From Ruminococcaceae bacterium UBA6392 (GTDB lineage Bacteria > Bacillota > Clostridia > Oscillospirales > Acutalibacteraceae), in assembly GCA_002438685.1 (NCBI GenBank), contig DJQG01000002.1, positions 1-7,612 on the forward strand: a stretch of 7,612 nt of DNA, written 5' to 3'. Each line of letters opens with the position of its first letter. The first letter of the stretch is position 1. The position numbers and the translations under genes are program-made. The notes beneath the pieces are model-generated. The model saw nothing but the letters and a program-made list of their open reading frames with translations. It ran no database searches and was not told where the DNA came from. Of this stretch, positions 1 to 5,579 are shown piece by piece.

Positions 1-164
1 AGCCGTTCCCTCGCCCGTCTCCATTAGCTATCAAACACTGCGGCGCGGCTATTGGAAGCCTGAGTATAAAGACTGACTGTGACGCAAACTTTTCTTTGCG
101 GTGTACTAAGCGATAAACAAATTCCATTTTCTCGCTTCTTTCAATAACGACACGCAATATAAAA
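1..164. other. Unassigned left-edge region, no convincing gene
   Basis: I see no recognisable gene here. Several short frames are open. On the minus strand an ATG at 127-125 starts a frame that stays open to the left edge (about 42 codons, beginning MEFVYRLVHRKEK), but only a weak purine stretch precedes it. On the plus strand one frame enters from the edge and stops at 74-76, and another stops at 111-113. A small 6-bp hairpin (CGCAAA at 83-88 with TTTGCG at 95-100) lacks a T-tract. The stretch could be the end of a neighbouring gene, a short hypothetical gene or a dispersed non-coding repeat. The sequence alone does not decide between them. Confidence 0.4.
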
Positions 165-192
165 AGTCCCGACAGCTATTACTGCCGGGACT
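161..192 (-). terminator. Rho-independent terminator of prs
   Basis: Read on the minus strand, AGTCCCGGCAG (192-182) pairs with CTGTCGGGACT (175-165) around a 6-base loop, and four Ts followed by ATATT come next. The single imperfect pair is a G-U wobble in the minus-strand RNA but an A/C mismatch in plus-strand RNA, which fixes the direction. It starts 19 bp past the prs stop codon and should end that transcript. Confidence 0.9.
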
Positions 193-210
193 TCTTTTGT
201 ATTATGCTTT

Positions 211-1407
211 TTACTTTACTTCTTCTGCGGTGCGGAAGCCCTTCTTGACGAGGAGGTTGTTTATTCTGTCCTTCGGGTCGAGAAGCTTGCTGACCGAGGT
301 GTCGTGGTTCAAAGTGTCGATAATGTAGGAGATGTACTTCGACAGGTCGACCTCGACATACCACTCGCGCTGTTTGAGCTCGGGGGTTCTGTAGATGAGG
401 TTGGTGGTGAACACCTTGTTGATAAGACCGCTTTCGTATGCCTTGTCGAAAACCTCAAGCCCGTTGCAGAACAGACCGAAGCAGGTGCAGACGAAAATTC
501 TTCTCGCCTTGAGCTCCTTGAGCTTCGTCGCAACTTCGATCATTGACTCGCCGGAGGAGATCATGTCGTCAACAATGACAACATCCTTGCCCTCAACATT
601 GTCGCCGAGGAACTCGTGGGCGATTATCGGGTTTCTGCCGTCAACAACGACCGAGTAGTCGCGTCTCTTGTAGAACATACCGAGGTCAACGCCGAGGACG
701 GCCGAATAATAGATGCAGCGACCCATGCCGCCCTCATCGGGGGAAATTATCATCAGATGATCGTTGTCAATCTTGAGATCGGGGATGTTCTTGACGAGCG
801 CCTTTATCATCTGGTAAGCGGGCTGAATGTTTTCAAAGCCGTGGTTCGGGATAGCGTTCTGAACTCGTGCGTCGTGCGCGTCAAAGGTGATGAGGTTGTC
901 CACTCCGAGAGCGCTCAGCTCCTGAAGAGCCATGGCGCAGTCAAGGGATTCTCTGCTTGAACGCTTGTGCTGTCTTCCTTCGTAGAGCATGGGCATGATG
1001 ACGGTGATGCGTCTTGCCTTGCCGCCGATTGCGCTGATGGCGCGCTTGAGGTTCGCGTAGTGATCGTCGGGGCTCATCATATTGTCCTTGCCGTACATCT
1101 TATAGGTAAGACCGTAGTTGAACATATCGCAGACGATGAAGATATCGTAGCCGCGAACGGACTGCTGGATGTGGCACTTCGATTCGCCCGAACCGAAACG
1201 CGGGAATACCGCCTTGATGAGGTAGGAGTCGCGTTGATAGCCCGAGAACGCGATGGTTGTTTTGTGCTCGCTCTCGCGGATCTCACGCCATGTTTTGAGA
1301 TAGGCGTCGATCTTTGCGGCAAGCTCCTCACAGCCGGGCAGTGCGATGAGCGCAAGCGGTCCTACCGGAATAGTTGAAAAATCCGGTGCAGTTAAAGCTT
1401 CTGACAT
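211..1407 (-). CDS. prs: Ribose-phosphate pyrophosphokinase (PRPP synthetase), long clostridial-type form
   Basis: This 398-residue cytoplasmic enzyme should transfer pyrophosphate from ATP to ribose 5-phosphate, making PRPP for purine, pyrimidine, histidine, tryptophan and NAD synthesis. Seen in the sequence: an FGSGES segment (71-76) matching the family's FSDGE region; an RGYDIFIV strand (85-92); RITVIMPMLYEGRQHKR (133-149), matching the ATP-binding flexible loop; FDAHD (175-179); KRRD (247-250); and the PRPP-binding loop DVVIVDDMISSGES (275-288). It is about 80 residues longer than the E. coli enzyme, with extra sequence around 94-120 and a C-terminal extension. The PRPP loop reads SSGES where the classical form has DTGGT. 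The start is supported by GGAGGG (1415-1420) seven bases before the ATG. The gene lies downstream of mscS on the same strand and probably has its own promoter. The family assignment is firm; no activity can be read from sequence alone. Confidence 0.93.
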   Translation of the reverse strand: MSEALTAPDFSTIPVGPLALIALPGCEELAAKIDAYLKTWREIRESEHKTTIAFSGYQRDSYLIKAVFPRFGSGESKCHIQQSVRGYDIFIVCDMFNYGLTYKMYGKDNMMSPDDHYANLKRAISAIGGKARRITVIMPMLYEGRQHKRSSRESLDCAMALQELSALGVDNLITFDAHDARVQNAIPNHGFENIQPAYQMIKALVKNIPDLKIDNDHLMIISPDEGGMGRCIYYSAVLGVDLGMFYKRRDYSVVVDGRNPIIAHEFLGDNVEGKDVVIVDDMISSGESMIEVATKLKELKARRIFVCTCFGLFCNGLEVFDKAYESGLINKVFTTNLIYRTPELKQREWYVEVDLSKYISYIIDTLNHDTSVSKLLDPKDRINNLLVKKGFRTAEEVK

Positions 1408-1454
1408 AATAATTCCCTCCGCAGATTAAATTGTCTTTTTTACCTTCATCTAAC

Positions 1455-1488
1455 ATTATATAACAAAAAACGCCCGATTGATAGTCAA
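1455..1488 (-). promoter_or_regulatory. Possible sigma-A promoter of prs
   Basis: On the minus strand a perfect -10 hexamer TATAAT lies at 1460-1455, about 48 bp before the prs start codon. A good -35-like TTGACT lies at 1488-1483, but the 22-bp spacing is longer than the usual 16-18, and the correctly spaced alternative (TATCAA) is poor. The -10 looks real and the -35 is uncertain. The element overlaps the inverted repeat at 1461-1540. Confidence 0.45.
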
Positions 1489-1540
1489 AAAGAACTTTTT
1501 CGAAAAAAATCTGCCGCAGACAAATGAGCGTTTTTTGTTA
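1461..1540 (-). terminator. Inverted repeat between mscS and prs, probable mscS terminator
   Basis: A perfect 13-bp inverted repeat has arms at 1461-1473 (TAACAAAAAACGC) and 1528-1540. In minus-strand RNA the stem extends inward by a U-G wobble and a C-G pair, then two mismatches and UUG/CAA. The wobble would be an A/C mismatch in plus-strand RNA, so the structure favours the mscS-prs direction. Two smaller hairpins nest inside (TCTG-CCG-CAGA at 1510-1520 and an A/T-rich one at 1487-1500). The left arm ends in six Us on the minus strand, as a terminator should, although the enclosed loop is long. It begins 20 bp after the mscS stop. A protein-binding operator for prs is the alternative. Confidence 0.5.
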
Positions 1541-1559
1541 ATTATGACAATTTTAAAAC

Positions 1560-2381
1560 TTATGAGTTGGACACATGGACATCGAGCTGGTTGAACGGAA
1601 TATTTATTCCGTTTTCGTCGAAGGCTGTTTTGACATCCTCCTGCAATTTGTAGTAGGCGGTCAGATAATCGGAAGACGAGCACCACGCCATAAGCAGAAG
1701 GTCGATGCTGCTCGCCGACTGCTGCTTGACGACGACTTCCGGCTCGGGATTTTTATAGACGAGCTCGTTCTTGAGCGCCTGCGCACGGAGCACCTGCTTG
1801 GCGAGGGCTATGTCGTCGGAGTAGGAGACGGAGAAGGTCATGTCGAGCCTGCGGCGTCCTTCGGCGTTGTAGTTGATGATGTTGTTGCTCGTGATGTGCG
1901 AGTTCGGGACGATGACGCGCTTGTTGTCAACGGTCGTGAACACCGTATACATCAGCTTTATCTCGTGAACCCGTCCGCTTATGTTCTCAAGCTCAACGAA
2001 ATCGCCGCTTTTGAAAGGCTTGTTGACGAGTATCTGTATGCCGCTGGCAAACTGGGCGATGCTGTTTTGCAGACCCATGCCGGCGGTCAGTCCCGCTGCG
2101 CCGAGGGCGGCGATGAACGAATTCAGATTGAAGCCGAGAGTCGAGAGCGCGGAGAGTATGACCGCGAATCTCAGCAGCCAGACCACGATACTGCGCAGAA
2201 ACGAGTGGATGGATGCGTCAACGCCCTTTCGCGTCAGACCTTTTATCAGCAGTTTGCCGATAAGGGAGCTGACCCAGAAGCCGAGCGCGATTATTATTAC
2301 AGCCCCGGCGAGCTTCGGCAGCGCGTCGACGAGCTTCGATATAAATGTTTCAATGTCAAATGCCGAGAGTTTTTCCGTCAT
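1560..2381 (-). CDS. mscS: MscS-family small-conductance mechanosensitive ion channel
   Basis: A 273-residue inner-membrane channel of about E. coli MscS length. It is expected to open under membrane tension and release solutes during hypo-osmotic shock. Three hydrophobic helices are visible at about 24-45, 62-84 and 88-120. The pore helix has the family's Gly/Ala-rich pattern AALGAAGLTAGMGLQ (91-105), followed by the beta-domain entry NKPFKSGDFVEL (120-131). Further hallmarks are VDNKRVIVPNSHI (151-163) and NNIINY (166-171), then the cytoplasmic alpha/beta domain to residue 273. By alignment from memory the E. coli gate leucines 105 and 109 fall on L98 and M102, and the hinge glycine 113 falls on N106. 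The start has GGAGGA (2389-2394) seven bases upstream and a strong promoter further up. It is transcribed away from the ATPase operon. The family is certain; the exact subtype (MscS or YkuT-like) is not. Confidence 0.95.
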   Translation of the reverse strand: MTEKLSAFDIETFISKLVDALPKLAGAVIIIALGFWVSSLIGKLLIKGLTRKGVDASIHSFLRSIVVWLLRFAVILSALSTLGFNLNSFIAALGAAGLTAGMGLQNSIAQFASGIQILVNKPFKSGDFVELENISGRVHEIKLMYTVFTTVDNKRVIVPNSHITSNNIINYNAEGRRRLDMTFSVSYSDDIALAKQVLRAQALKNELVYKNPEPEVVVKQQSASSIDLLLMAWCSSSDYLTAYYKLQEDVKTAFDENGINIPFNQLDVHVSNS

Positions 2382-2410
2382 ATCTTTTTCCTCCGTTTTG
2401 GGTATGTTTC

Positions 2411-2439
2411 ATTATACCAAATGCGCCCCGAGTTTACAA
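2411..2439 (-). promoter_or_regulatory. Strong extended -10 sigma-A promoter of mscS
   Basis: On the minus strand TTGTAA (2439-2434) is followed by exactly 17 bp and then TATAAT (2416-2411). A TG one base before the -10 makes it an extended -10 element. The predicted transcript would start near 2404, leaving a leader of about 22 bases that contains the GGAGGA ribosome site. The -35 and spacer lie inside the first copy of the tandem repeat at 2418-2477. Confidence 0.8.
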
Positions 2440-2477
2440 CCTTTTGGACAAATGCGCCCGAATGTGCAACTTTGCGA
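2418..2477. repeat. Imperfect tandem direct repeat at the mscS promoter
   Basis: Two adjacent copies with a 31-bp period occupy 2418-2448 and 2449-2477. Both begin CAAATGCGCCC, and 24 of 29 aligned bases are identical, with two single-base gaps. Copy 1 contains the -35 and spacer of the mscS promoter; copy 2 lies immediately upstream. A CGAATGT string from copy 2 recurs at 2485-2491, and CGCCCG (2455-2460) faces CGGGCG (2481-2486) as an inverted pair. The sites could be a tandem operator or a local duplication of the promoter. Confidence 0.7.
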
Positions 2478-2517
2478 CAGCGGGCGAATGTTGGGTATTT
2501 AATCGCGCTTTTCGGTG

Positions 2518-2526
2518 TGATAAAAT
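2518..2526 (+). promoter_or_regulatory. Possible distal promoter (-10) of the V-ATPase operon
   Basis: TGATAAAAT at 2518-2526 is an extended -10 element (TG, one base, TAAAAT). The hexamer 17 bp upstream, TTTAAT, is a weak -35. If used, the transcript would start near 2533 and carry a leader of about 155 bases that includes the nested hairpins at 2541-2596. Confidence 0.4.
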
Positions 2527-2540
2527 ATCCGATAGGATGC

Positions 2541-2596
2541 GGACATATAGATATGAGTATTATAGATAAAATAATATTTATTTGTGCTATATGTTC
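2541..2596 (+). promoter_or_regulatory. Nested stem-loops upstream of the V-ATPase operon
   Basis: The outer arms GGACATATAG (2541-2550) and CTATATGTTC (2587-2596) pair over ten bases with one G-U wobble. An inner stem pairs 2555-2563 with 2571-2579 (nine pairs, two of them wobbles) around a 7-base loop. Both wobbles and pairs work on the plus strand. The inner stem is AT-rich, so chance is possible there; the outer arms are less easily explained. This could be a structured leader if the promoter at 2518 is used, or a DNA palindrome bound by a regulator if only the promoter at 2617 is used. Confidence 0.4.
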
Positions 2597-2616
2597 ATTT
2601 TTCGGTCATAATTTTG

Positions 2617-2625
2617 TGGTAAAAT
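2617..2625 (+). promoter_or_regulatory. Probable proximal promoter (-10) of the V-ATPase operon
   Basis: TGGTAAAAT at 2617-2625 is an extended -10 element in an AT-rich stretch. The -35 position 17 bp upstream (ATTTTT) is weak, as is common with extended -10 promoters. Transcription would begin near 2632, giving a leader of about 57 bases with the hairpin at 2637-2669 close to its 5' end. Confidence 0.5.
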
Positions 2626-2636
2626 AACAGAAAATG

Positions 2637-2669
2637 CGGCGGAAAAATATTTTATATATATGTTCGCCG
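2637..2669 (+). promoter_or_regulatory. Leader hairpin next to the first ribosome binding site of the ATPase operon
   Basis: CGGCGGA (2637-2643) pairs with TTCGCCG (2663-2669) through seven pairs including one G-U wobble. The stem then continues through AT pairs (2647-2650 with 2656-2659). The hairpin ends three bases before the AAAGGAG ribosome site (2673-2679), so that site stays exposed. No T-tract follows, so it is not a terminator. A 5'-end stabiliser or translation-tuning element is plausible. Confidence 0.45.
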
Positions 2670-2688
2670 ATGAAAGGAGCGTGTTTCT

Positions 2689-2997
2689 ATGGCGTCCGAA
2701 ATGCTTTCAAAGGTGCTCGATGCCGAAAATTCGGACAAAGAGGCGCAGAAAGCGGCGCACGAACAGGCGCAGAAAACCGTCGACGCGGCGGTCGAAGCGG
2801 GCGAGGGCGCAGTTGCAAGAAAGAAGGCTGAGGCCGCAAAGAAAGCGGAAGAGATCATCGCGGGCGCACGCGAACAGGCGCGTGCAAACGAGGAGAAAGC
2901 CGAAAAGGCGGCAGAGGAGCGCAAGAGCGAAGTGCTTGCGGCTGCCGAAGCGCACAGAGCCGAGGCAATCAGAGCGGTTATGGAGACGGTGATCTGA
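2689..2997 (+). CDS. ntpF: V-type ATPase small coiled-coil peripheral stalk subunit (G/H, AhaH/NtpF-like)
   Basis: A 102-residue soluble protein that is almost all Ala, Glu, Lys and Arg, with no aromatic residue and no cysteine. Residues about 15-98 should form one long helix or coiled coil. This composition and length fit the AhaH/NtpF family, which pairs with subunit E to make the peripheral stalks holding the catalytic head still against the membrane sector. Low-complexity helices are hard to assign by sequence, so the call rests mainly on position: first gene, directly before subunit I, as in the E. hirae ntp operon. The start has AAAGGAG (2673-2679) nine bases upstream. Nomenclature varies: the same protein is called G, H or F in different systems. 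Confidence 0.82.
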   Translation: MASEMLSKVLDAENSDKEAQKAAHEQAQKTVDAAVEAGEGAVARKKAEAAKKAEEIIAGAREQARANEEKAEKAAEERKSEVLAAAEAHRAEAIRAVMETVI

Positions 2998-3026
2998 TGA
3001 AACGGCTCAGAAATTACAGAAAAGTC

Positions 3027-3042
3027 AGGAGGTGTCAGGTTG
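3027..3042 (+). promoter_or_regulatory. Ribosome binding site that sets the TTG start of subunit I
   Basis: AGGAGGTG at 3027-3034 is close to a perfect anti-16S match and sits seven bases (counted from AGGAGG) before TTG at 3040. The first in-frame ATG is at 3055, which would be 22 bases away and would cut off conserved N-terminal residues, so TTG is the likely start. Confidence 0.8.
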
Positions 3043-5040
3043 GCAAAGCTTAAAATGAAGTGCATCGAGCTGCTCGCTCCGCTTGAGCAGAGCAAGGAGA
3101 TAATCGACTGCCTTCAGCGTATGGGTACTGTCGAGCTGACCGACTGCGAAGAGAGCGAATCGCTCTGCAAGCTGTCAACGGGCGTCACCGTTTCGACCTT
3201 CGAACGGTATCTTGCGGCGGCGGAGAGTGCGCAGAAAACGCTCGACAAATATGCTCCGCAGAAAAAAGGACTGATGCAGAGCCTTATGTCATCGTTCGGC
3301 GGCAGAAAGGAGCTCGAGGTTTCGGAGTATATTAAAAAAGCCGATGAGGCGGATGAAATACTCCGCGAGTGCTATAGGATAAACTCGCTCGAAGCGGATA
3401 TGCGCGAATATGCGGCGGACAATGTCCGATGCCGCACCGCGATGGACGCGCTCGAGCCGTGGCTGAGTCTCGATATCCCGATGCAGTGCAAAGGCACGGA
3501 TTCGTCTGCGGTGTTTATCGGTTCGTTTCCGGTGCAGTATGACGCGCAGTCGCTGCTCGAAGCGATAGCGGCGGCAGCGCCGGAGATAAACGAAGTCGAC
3601 GCGCAGATAATCTCGGCGAACAGCGAGCGCACTTGCGCTGTTGTGATGTGCCACAGGGAGTGCGAGAAAGAGATATTCGAAGCGCTGAGAACGCTCAATT
3701 TCGCTTATCCGTCCGACCCGACGAAGCATCCGCCGCGCGTGAGATACGAGCGGCTTCAAAAGCAGATCGAGCAGAACGAGAAAGATTCCGAAACGGCGCG
3801 AGCCGAAATAGTGAAGCTTGCGGGCTGCTATGATGACATCAGCTTCGTCATTGATTATTTCACGATAAAGAAAGAAAAATACTCGGCTATTGAACGCATA
3901 GCCATGACGAACCGCATCTTCGTCCTCACGGGATATATCCCCGAGAAGCGAGCCGCAAAAGTCATTGACGCGCTCGAAAAGAAATACACGGTCGCCATTG
4001 AAATTACCGACCCGGACGCGGATGCCGATGTGCCGGTGCTGCTCGAAAACAACGCCTTTGTCGAGCCCGTCGAGCCGATAACCGAGATGTATTCGATGCC
4101 AAACCGCGACGATGTCGACCCGAACCCCGTTATGGCGTTCTTCTACTATGTCTTCTTCGGCATCATGCTCTCGGACGCGGGCTACGGCGTGGTAATGGTC
4201 ATCGCCATGCTCATAGCCAAGGCGAAGCTCAAGCTCGAGCCCAAGATGAAAAAGACGGTCAATATGTTCTTATATTGCGGAATCTCGACCGTTTTCTGGG
4301 GCACGATGTTCGGCAGCTGGTTCGGCGACGCGCCGCAGGTCATAGCGCGCGAGTTCTTCGGCAAGGAGATAGCGTCGACGGCGGTCTGGTTTGAGCCGGT
4401 CAACGACCCGATGAAGCTGCTGCTCTATTCGTTCCTGTTCGGCATAATCCACCTGTTCGCAGGTCTTGCGGTCAGGTTCTATATGCTCTGGAAGGACGGC
4501 AAGAAGCTTGATGCATTCTGCGATGTCGTTCCCGTCTATCTGCTCGTCGCAGGTATCGCACCGCTGGGTGCCGGAATCATAATCGACGTGCCGCAGACGC
4601 TGACGGCAATAGGCAAATATGTCGCCCTTGTCGGCGCGGTGCTGACCGTTCTGACGAGCGGGCGGAGCGCCAAGAATATTATCGGCAAGCTCGGCGGCGG
4701 ACTCTACGGGTTGTATAACACGGCGTCCGGATATCTCGGAGATATCCTCTCCTATTCGCGCCTGCTGGCGCTCGGACTTTCGACCGGTGTTATAGCGACG
4801 GTTATTAACCTGCTCGGCACGATGCCCGGCAACAAAGCCGCAAAGCTTATATTGTTTATTATAGTATTCCTGCCCGGACATACGGCGAACATCGCGATAA
4901 ATCTTATCGGCACATATGTCCACACGAACAGGCTTCAGTATGTTGAATTCTTCTCAAAATTTTATGAGGGCGGAGGACGCTCCTTCACCCCCTTAAAAGC
5001 AGATACAAAACACTTCAGATTCAAGGAGGAAATACAGTAA
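3040..5040 (+). CDS. ntpI: V-type ATPase subunit I (membrane stator, a-subunit equivalent)
   Basis: This 666-residue protein forms the stationary half of the ion channel beside the K ring. Residues 1 to about 360 are a hydrophilic cytoplasmic arm with helical segments (about 55-125 and 235-262) that would contact the peripheral stalks. From about 363 onward there are roughly eight membrane helices. They begin with NPVMAFFYYVFFGIML (362-377) and DAGYG (379-383), a family hallmark. SYSRLLALGL (571-580) supplies the essential channel arginine, R574. GHTANIAI (613-620) and LQYVEFFSKFYEGGGR (632-647) close the protein. Length is typical of the family. The TTG start is chosen from its strong ribosome site. 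The TAA stop shares its last A with the ATG of the next gene, implying translational coupling to subunit K. Confidence 0.97.
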   Translation: MAKLKMKCIELLAPLEQSKEIIDCLQRMGTVELTDCEESESLCKLSTGVTVSTFERYLAAAESAQKTLDKYAPQKKGLMQSLMSSFGGRKELEVSEYIKKADEADEILRECYRINSLEADMREYAADNVRCRTAMDALEPWLSLDIPMQCKGTDSSAVFIGSFPVQYDAQSLLEAIAAAAPEINEVDAQIISANSERTCAVVMCHRECEKEIFEALRTLNFAYPSDPTKHPPRVRYERLQKQIEQNEKDSETARAEIVKLAGCYDDISFVIDYFTIKKEKYSAIERIAMTNRIFVLTGYIPEKRAAKVIDALEKKYTVAIEITDPDADADVPVLLENNAFVEPVEPITEMYSMPNRDDVDPNPVMAFFYYVFFGIMLSDAGYGVVMVIAMLIAKAKLKLEPKMKKTVNMFLYCGISTVFWGTMFGSWFGDAPQVIAREFFGKEIASTAVWFEPVNDPMKLLLYSFLFGIIHLFAGLAVRFYMLWKDGKKLDAFCDVVPVYLLVAGIAPLGAGIIIDVPQTLTAIGKYVALVGAVLTVLTSGRSAKNIIGKLGGGLYGLYNTASGYLGDILSYSRLLALGLSTGVIATVINLLGTMPGNKAAKLILFIIVFLPGHTANIAINLIGTYVHTNRLQYVEFFSKFYEGGGRSFTPLKADTKHFRFKEEIQ

Positions 5041-5534
5041 TGTCTATTTTTTCAAGTCTCGGAACATCAATAGCCGTCCTCGGCGCCGCTCTTGCGGCTA
5101 TCCTCTCCGGTATGGGCTCCGCAAAGGGAGTCGGCCTTGTCGGTCAGGCTGGAGCGGGCGTTATCACAGAAGACCCCACGAAGTTCGGTAAAGTGCTTAT
5201 CCTTCAGATCCTCCCCGGTACCCAGGGACTCTACGGCTTCCTTACCGCGTTCCTTGCGCTCAACAGAATGGGCGTTATCGGCAGCGGCTTCGAGCCTCTC
5301 TCGATAGAAAAAGGTCTTATGATGTTTGCGGCATGCATGCCCATAGCGATAGTCGGTTATTTCTCCGCAATAGCTCAGGGCAAGACTGCGGCGGCAGGCG
5401 TCAGCATAATAGCCAAGAAGCCCGACCAGAACGGTAAGGCTATAACCATGGCGGCAATGGTCGAGACCTACGCCGTTATCGCCCTGCTCGTCTCGATCCT
5501 TTCGATCTTCAGCATCAGCGGACTCAATATCTGA
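5040..5534 (+). CDS. ntpK: V-type ATPase subunit K (proteolipid, rotor ring), probable Na+-binding type
   Basis: A 164-residue membrane protein with four helices arranged as two hairpins (about 9-31, 50-73, 92-116 and 135-158). Copies form the rotor ring that carries ions past subunit I. The first hairpin has LPGTQGLYGF (58-67) and the second has the ion-binding glutamate E142 in MVETYAVIALL (140-150). Compared with the E. hirae ring as I recall it (L61, T64, Q65, Y68, Q110, E139), the equivalents are L58, T61, Q62, Y65, Q113 and E142, all conserved with matching spacing inside each hairpin. Known biology of that ring makes Na+ the likely ion; this is inference. The very strong AAGGAGGA site (5023-5030) fits the need for many copies per complex. 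The ATG overlaps the ntpI stop. Confidence 0.97.
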   Translation: MSIFSSLGTSIAVLGAALAAILSGMGSAKGVGLVGQAGAGVITEDPTKFGKVLILQILPGTQGLYGFLTAFLALNRMGVIGSGFEPLSIEKGLMMFAACMPIAIVGYFSAIAQGKTAAAGVSIIAKKPDQNGKAITMAAMVETYAVIALLVSILSIFSISGLNI

Positions 5535-5575
5535 TGACCGAAAAAACGACGCGTATGCGCCGGCGAAAGGGATGA
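5534..5575 (+). other. 13-codon mini-ORF bridging ntpK and ntpE
   Basis: An ATG overlaps the ntpK stop (TGATG) and opens MTEKTTRMRRRKG, ending with TGA one base before the first ntpE ATG. It has no ribosome site of its own, so it could be translated only by reinitiation after ntpK. It may simply be chance in a short purine-rich gap. Confidence 0.3.
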
Positions 5576-5579
5576 AATG

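Noticed and set aside
83..100. Hairpin CGCAAA/TTTGCG as a terminator
   Set aside because: The stem has only six pairs and no T-tract follows on either strand.
1575..2627. 350-codon plus-strand open frame
   Set aside because: It lies opposite the clear MscS gene and resembles no family; long antisense frames are common in GC-rich codon usage.
2634..2831. 65-codon plus-strand frame from the ATG at 2634
   Set aside because: It overlaps ntpF in another frame, has no ribosome site, and its first codons fall in the leader hairpin.
4270..4923. 217-codon minus-strand open frame
   Set aside because: It mirrors the membrane part of ntpI; its charged, motif-free translation is a by-product of that coding strand.
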